A stretch of DNA of 9,056 nucleotides from Lysobacterales bacterium. GTDB taxonomy: Bacteria > Pseudomonadota > Gammaproteobacteria > Xanthomonadales > Marinicellaceae. Positions 6,273 through 9,056 of this stretch are shown here, piece after piece. A program made the translations under genes and the position numbers. The notes under the pieces are model-generated. The model saw only the letters and a list, made by a program, of their open reading frames with translations, made no database searches and had not been told where the DNA came from. The stretch's first letter is position 1, and the number at the start of each line of letters is the position of its first letter. Location: contig WGBZ01000123.1 of NCBI GenBank assembly GCA_015494035.1, positions 1 through 9,056 on the forward strand, written 5' to 3'.

Positions 6273-6647
6273 CGGGCGCGAATCATAAGGGAATCTCTGA
6301 TCGAATCGTGACACGGCATCTTGTAGCGTAAAATCGTCCATTTCTGTGTTGCAAACCTTCACAATAGCCTTGCTATTGCGTGCGGTTTGCGCCTTGAACT
6401 GAACAATTTTTCACGACAATCTTCTCGCGCCAGATTCAATCAGCGCTTCCTAAGGTCAGTTTTTCTTGACGAATTTCGTCAGGATGACGATGCGTTGGCC
6501 ATTGATTTTGCCTTCGATGTGTTCGGGGTTGTCGGCCACCAGCGAGATGCCGCGCACGGCGGTGCCGCGTTTGGCGGTGAAGTTGGCGCCTTTGACGTTC
6601 AGGTCTTTGATCAGGGTGACGGTGTCACCGGCTTCCAGTACCGCGCC
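6273..6647. repeat. Direct repeat, right copy: phnA 3' end plus flank, interrupted by element A
   Basis: Partner of the repeat at 5308-5541. Bases 6273-6290 match 5308-5325 exactly (ending ATAAGG); the match resumes at TAAGGTCAG (6451) and runs to 6647 with three substitutions and without the 24-bp duplication. The intervening 6289-6450 is miniature element A. Confidence 0.9.
6289..6450. mobile_element. Miniature inverted-repeat element A (162 bp, non-coding)
   Basis: Left end GGGAATCTCTGATCGAATC and right end (inverted) GGAAGCGCTGATTGAATC match at about 14 of 18 positions with one gap. It is flanked by TAA on both sides (6286-6288 and 6451-6453), a 3-bp target duplication confirmed by the uninterrupted sequence at 5309-5340. 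The centre is a nested hairpin: CAATAGC (6362-6368) pairs with GCTATTG (6372-6378), and outside it GCAAACC (6351-6357) pairs with GGTTTGC (6384-6390). No open reading frame of interest. It must be moved by a transposase in trans; a TNA target is known for the IS1031 group of the IS5 family, but that link is inference. Confidence 0.8.
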
Positions 6648-7031
6648 GTTGCTGTCCCGATGCACAACTGTTTCTTCGTTTTTTTCGGTCAGGCCAGCCT
6701 GCGCGCGTTGCAGCAGTTCTTCGTCCAGGTAGAGGGTGTCCAGCAGGTCCTGTGCCCAGGGTTCGCTGTCCAGTTGCTTGAGCACACGCCAGGCCATGAT
6801 TTGCACCGGCGGCACGGGTGACCACATGGTTTCGCTCAAGCCGCGCCAATGCGCTGGCTGCCATTCGCTCTGGCCTTCGATCTGACTGCGGCAGGTGCTG
6901 CATAACAGCACGGCGTTATCGGGTTCTTCGTTGTTTTCCGGTGGCAATAGGTAGGCGACAAGGTCATCGCTGGCGCCGCACAGTTCGCAGCAGTTATTAG
7001 CGCGTTCGCGCAGGGTGGTTTCGAGTGTCAT
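6456..7031 (-). CDS. phnA: PhnA/YjdM-type zinc-ribbon protein, long form
   Basis: A 191-residue protein, longer than E. coli YjdM (formerly PhnA, about 111 residues). Seen: an N-terminal zinc ribbon with C15-x2-C18 and C44-x2-C47 (a further C14 adjacent), a helical middle segment (55-120) rich in Trp and Leu, and a C-terminal SH3-like PhnA domain (about 122-191) with GDTVTLIKDLNVKGAN, RGTAVRGISLV and the ending VKKN that matches YjdM closely. Despite the historic name, the family is not established as part of phosphonate breakdown, and its molecular role is unclear. ATG 7031 is chosen; only a weak GGA lies about 12 bases upstream. Element B begins 20 bp upstream of the start, so the promoter must lie in or beyond it. 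Element A begins immediately after the stop. Its last ~190 bp are duplicated at 5326-5541. Confidence 0.85.
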   Translation of the reverse strand: MTLETTLRERANNCCELCGASDDLVAYLLPPENNEEPDNAVLLCSTCRSQIEGQSEWQPAHWRGLSETMWSPVPPVQIMAWRVLKQLDSEPWAQDLLDTLYLDEELLQRAQAGLTEKNEETVVHRDSNGAVLEAGDTVTLIKDLNVKGANFTAKRGTAVRGISLVADNPEHIEGKINGQRIVILTKFVKKN

Positions 7032-7051
7032 GGGGTTTTTCCGTGTGTTAA

Positions 7052-7209
7052 GGAAGCTCTGGTTGAATCTGGACGAAGTAGATTATGCCAGAAATGTTCG
7101 AGAACAAGGCGAAGTTTGCGGCCAATAGTGGGCTATTGGCAAGGACTTCAACGCAGTTATCGGACATTTCAGGTGTGAGAAGCGAGTTCATGATTTGATC
7201 AGCGCTTCC
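7052..7209. mobile_element. Miniature inverted-repeat element B (about 158 bp, non-coding)
   Basis: Left end GGAAGCTCTGGTTGAATC and right end (inverted) GGAAGCGCTGATCAAATC match at 14 of 18 positions. It is flanked by TTAA on both sides (7048-7051 and 7210-7213), so the target duplication is TAA, TTA or TTAA depending on where the ends are drawn. The core hairpin pairs GCCAATAG (7121-7128) with CTATTGGC (7133-7140). Its left end matches the right end of element A (about 20 of the first 22 bases when A is inverted), so A and B belong to one family and lie in opposite orientations around phnA. Confidence 0.75.
7082..7090 (-). promoter_or_regulatory. Possible phnA promoter carried inside element B
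   Basis: On the minus strand TGGCATAAT matches an extended -10 element. Transcription would begin near 7075, about 44 nt before the phnA ATG. A TTGTTC lies upstream but only 14 bp away, too close for a standard -35. This is a motif-based inference. Confidence 0.35.
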
Positions 7210-7242
7210 TTAAAAAGGGTGGTGTGCGTATTTATCGGGGTT

Positions 7243-8784
7243 TTACTGGTCGAAATGCACGCGAAAACGGTGCTGTTTGCCAATATACTGATAGTTCAGT
7301 GTGGCATTGTTTGACTGGCACAACTCGCGGCTCAGGTACAGGCCCAGTCCGGTGCCCTGGCTGTGGGTGGTGTAGAAAGGTTCAAACAGCTGTTTTTCCG
7401 CGTGGGGTGGCATTTTTGGCCCCGGGTTCATGATGTCCAGATAGGTTTCAGCCGGGCTGGCGTGCAGGGTGATCGATAGTTTTGGCATGCCGCCATCCGC
7501 CTGTCCGTGTTTGAGGGCGTTCTTGCACAGGTTCCACAGTATCTGGTTCAGGTGTGACTTGTCGAACAGCACGCGCACCGGGTGCGCAGGCGTGCGGAAC
7601 TTGATCAGGCGCACGTCCAGTTTCTGGTCTTCGCAAAACTGGTTGAGAAAGTCCTTCAGGTGCGCTTTCAGTTCAATGTTTTCCGGGCTGGCCACGTGTT
7701 GCCGTGACAGGTTCAATACGTTTTCGATGATTTGGTTGCTGCGATTGATCTGTTTGCTGATGATCTCGGTCAATTCCTTGTCTTCGCCACTGATGTGGGG
7801 CGATTCACCCAGCAGTTGCGAAGCGGTGTAGATGGCGGACAGGGGGTTGCGGATTTCGTGCGCGATGCTGGCCGAGAGCCGCCCCAGGGCATTGAGGGAC
7901 ATTTCATGTGCGGTTTTGGCCAGTTCACGGGAATTTTCCAGAAATAGCAGGGAAATTTCCGCTTCGCCGTCAGGTTTCTGGCAGTAAACGCTGACCTTGT
8001 CGCCTTCGGGCGTGGTGTAAATGAACTTGTCCTGATGGCTTTTGTGCCGCAGCAGGCTTTCGGGGATGGCATTGCTGGTGTTGATATTAAGGAGTCGGCG
8101 TGCGGCGCGATTGCAGTACACCGGTTGCTGGTCGTTATCCAACACAATCACCCCGGTGCGCATCTTGTCGATGATGGCTTCATTGAGCTGGGTCAGGGAG
8201 AGGATGTCCTTGCGCTGCTGGCGGGCGATGGTGAGCGTTTCCTTGGCGCTGGTTGACTGGCGCAGGCCCAGCCAGGTGATCACAAAGTAAATCAGCGCGT
8301 GCATCAACAAGGTGGAATGGGTGGCGTTGTGCATGGGCACCTGCGAGAAAACCGGCACCATCCAGAGAAACATCGAGGCCAGAAAGGGCATCAGCAAAAT
8401 CAACAACGAAGAGCGGAACAAGGTGGCGATGGCGCCCAGCATGACCACCGGCAGGATGGCAAAACCCTTGTCAATGGCGTCGATGCTCCAGGCCAGGTAA
8501 ATCAACACGAAAACGTCCACCACCAGCGCTACCTTGCCGAGTTTCAGGGCCGAGGAGCGATGCAGCAGGCCGACAACCAGCACCACCAAGGCAAAGACCA
8601 AGTAAGCAATGGCCACGGTATGGCCATAAAGCGGAAAGGGTTGAATGCCCAGTTTTTCGGCCTGATCAGAAAACAGCAGCCCCAGGTAGAAAGCGGCAAT
8701 CAATACGCGAAACAGGTTCAGGTAATGAATCAGTTGCGATTCATTGGCACCGCTTTCCAGCTTGTTGAGACGCGCTTTCTTCAT
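7243..8784 (-). CDS. pilS: PilS-like membrane sensor histidine kinase
   Basis: A 513-residue kinase from ATG 8784; numbering below uses a 516-residue form from the in-frame TTG at 8793. Six hydrophobic segments (about 27-41, 57-77, 85-102, 110-126, 130-149 and 162-177) match the PilS membrane sensor, followed by a linker and PAS-like domain (about 200-290), a HisKA domain with SIAHEIRNPLSA and phospho-acceptor H312, and a HATPase_c domain with N box NLCKNALKH (421-429), LFEPFYTT (469-476) and GTGLGL (480-485). By family knowledge PilS phosphorylates PilR to control type IV pilin transcription. The G1 box, normally DxGxG, reads NPGPK (456-460), losing the adenine-binding Asp and the last Gly. 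GAGG lies 4 bases before the ATG, and the upstream phosphatase gene ends 5 bp before it, so the two are probably co-transcribed. No PilR-like gene follows within the window. Confidence 0.8.
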   Translation of the reverse strand: MKKARLNKLESGANESQLIHYLNLFRVLIAAFYLGLLFSDQAEKLGIQPFPLYGHTVAIAYLVFALVVLVVGLLHRSSALKLGKVALVVDVFVLIYLAWSIDAIDKGFAILPVVMLGAIATLFRSSLLILLMPFLASMFLWMVPVFSQVPMHNATHSTLLMHALIYFVITWLGLRQSTSAKETLTIARQQRKDILSLTQLNEAIIDKMRTGVIVLDNDQQPVYCNRAARRLLNINTSNAIPESLLRHKSHQDKFIYTTPEGDKVSVYCQKPDGEAEISLLFLENSRELAKTAHEMSLNALGRLSASIAHEIRNPLSAIYTASQLLGESPHISGEDKELTEIISKQINRSNQIIENVLNLSRQHVASPENIELKAHLKDFLNQFCEDQKLDVRLIKFRTPAHPVRVLFDKSHLNQILWNLCKNALKHGQADGGMPKLSITLHASPAETYLDIMNPGPKMPPHAEKQLFEPFYTTHSQGTGLGLYLSRELCQSNNATLNYQYIGKQHRFRVHFDQ

Positions 8785-8789
8785 GCGCC

Positions 8790-9056
8790 TCAATGGCGGT
8801 TCTTTTTGCGTTTGTGCTGTGAATAAGTCAACACGCTTTGCTTGATTTTGGTCTGGAATTTGCGCTGGCCGTTTTTATCAAACACTTCAATGGTCATGTC
8901 ACGGTCCTTGCGCGGCCCGGAAAAAGTGAACTTGCAGAAATTCTTTTCCCCCACCAGTGAGCCGGGTACCAGAATCGGCTTCAGCTCGCGCTCGATATAT
9001 TTCAGGTGCGTGCCGGCGGTAAAGGGTGAGCAGGTCAGCTCATAGAGCGGGTAGGC
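8790..9056 (-). CDS. PhoD-like (alkaline phosphatase D type) metallophosphatase, C-terminal part, incomplete
   Basis: The last 88 codons of a gene whose start lies beyond the right edge. Frame is fixed by continuous coding from 9056 to the TGA at 8790-8792. The peptide AYPLYELTCSPFTAG (1-15), then VPGSLVGEKNF (30-40) and SGPRKDRDMTIEVFDKNGQ (46-64) follow the C-terminal pattern of PhoD-family phosphatases, where a ypL.ElTsSp segment precedes a VPGtLv.eRNF strand and a closing beta-strand with D..G. The catalytic metal-binding residues would lie upstream and are not visible. The tail ends in a basic cluster (HKRKKNRH). It is directly upstream of the sensor kinase with a 5-bp gap to its ATG, suggesting one operon. 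Confidence 0.65.
   Translation of the reverse strand, partial: AYPLYELTCSPFTAGTHLKYIERELKPILVPGSLVGEKNFCKFTFSGPRKDRDMTIEVFDKNGQRKFQTKIKQSVLTYSQHKRKKNRH

Noticed and set aside
5541..6455. Integron cassette (attC site) for the toxin-antitoxin genes
   Set aside because: Toxin-antitoxin genes are common in integron cassettes, but I found no GTTRRRY/RYYYAAC core pairs or attC-like hairpin at either edge, and the duplicated phnA end is a better explanation.
6289..7213. Elements A and B forming a composite transposon that carries phnA
   Set aside because: They are inverted around phnA, but element A has its own TAA duplication on both sides and an empty site preserved at 5309-5340, so A inserted alone. 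Nothing requires joint movement.

Overview
The window looks like a chromosomal segment of a gammaproteobacterium. This is inferred from the kinds of protein present: a three-subunit PntAA/PntAB/PntB transhydrogenase, an RhlE-type DEAD-box helicase, a PilS-like six-TM sensor kinase, a PhoD-like phosphatase tail and a long PhnA-type zinc-ribbon protein. Base composition is moderately GC-rich and most start sites have recognisable Shine-Dalgarno sequences. No rRNA, tRNA, CRISPR array or full-length transposase is visible.

Layout. Positions 83-670 (minus) encode a YdjA-like nitroreductase, divergent from a tight pntAA-pntAB-pntB operon (769-3616, plus) whose two junctions are both ATGA overlaps. 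The nitroreductase uses reduced nicotinamide cofactor and the transhydrogenase makes NADPH, so the pair is metabolically coherent. A hairpin terminator (3691-3720) and an extended -10 promoter with a long leader precede rhlE (3901-5235, plus), which ends at a second, almost identical hairpin (5262-5290) that can also stop transcription arriving from the right.

Positions 5308-7213 are an accessory patch, all coded on the minus strand. It holds a full phnA-type gene (6456-7031), a second truncated copy of the last ~200 bp of that gene (5326-5541), and between them a HigB2/HigA2-like toxin-antitoxin pair (toxin 5872-6213, antitoxin 5592-5879) with its own promoter and a palindromic operator. Two small non-coding elements of 158-162 bp with terminal inverted repeats and a central hairpin (elements A, 6289-6450, and B, 7052-7209) sit on either side of phnA in opposite orientations. 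The truncated phnA copy keeps the sequence as it was before element A inserted, so it is a natural empty site that defines the insertion and its TAA target duplication to the base.

To the right (minus strand) are a PilS-like histidine kinase (7243-8784) and, 5 bp upstream, the last 88 codons of a PhoD-like phosphatase (8790-9056, incomplete). No pilR-like response regulator follows the kinase. The space where one would be expected is occupied by element B, phnA and the toxin-antitoxin patch.

The most interesting points are the layered history of the 5308-7213 patch (duplication, toxin-antitoxin module, two miniature elements, one with an internal empty-site control), a predicted leaderless toxin mRNA under a palindromic operator, a promoter that element B may donate to phnA, and a PilS-like kinase with a degenerate G1 box in its ATPase domain. 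I did not find evidence for an entirely new kind of multi-gene system.
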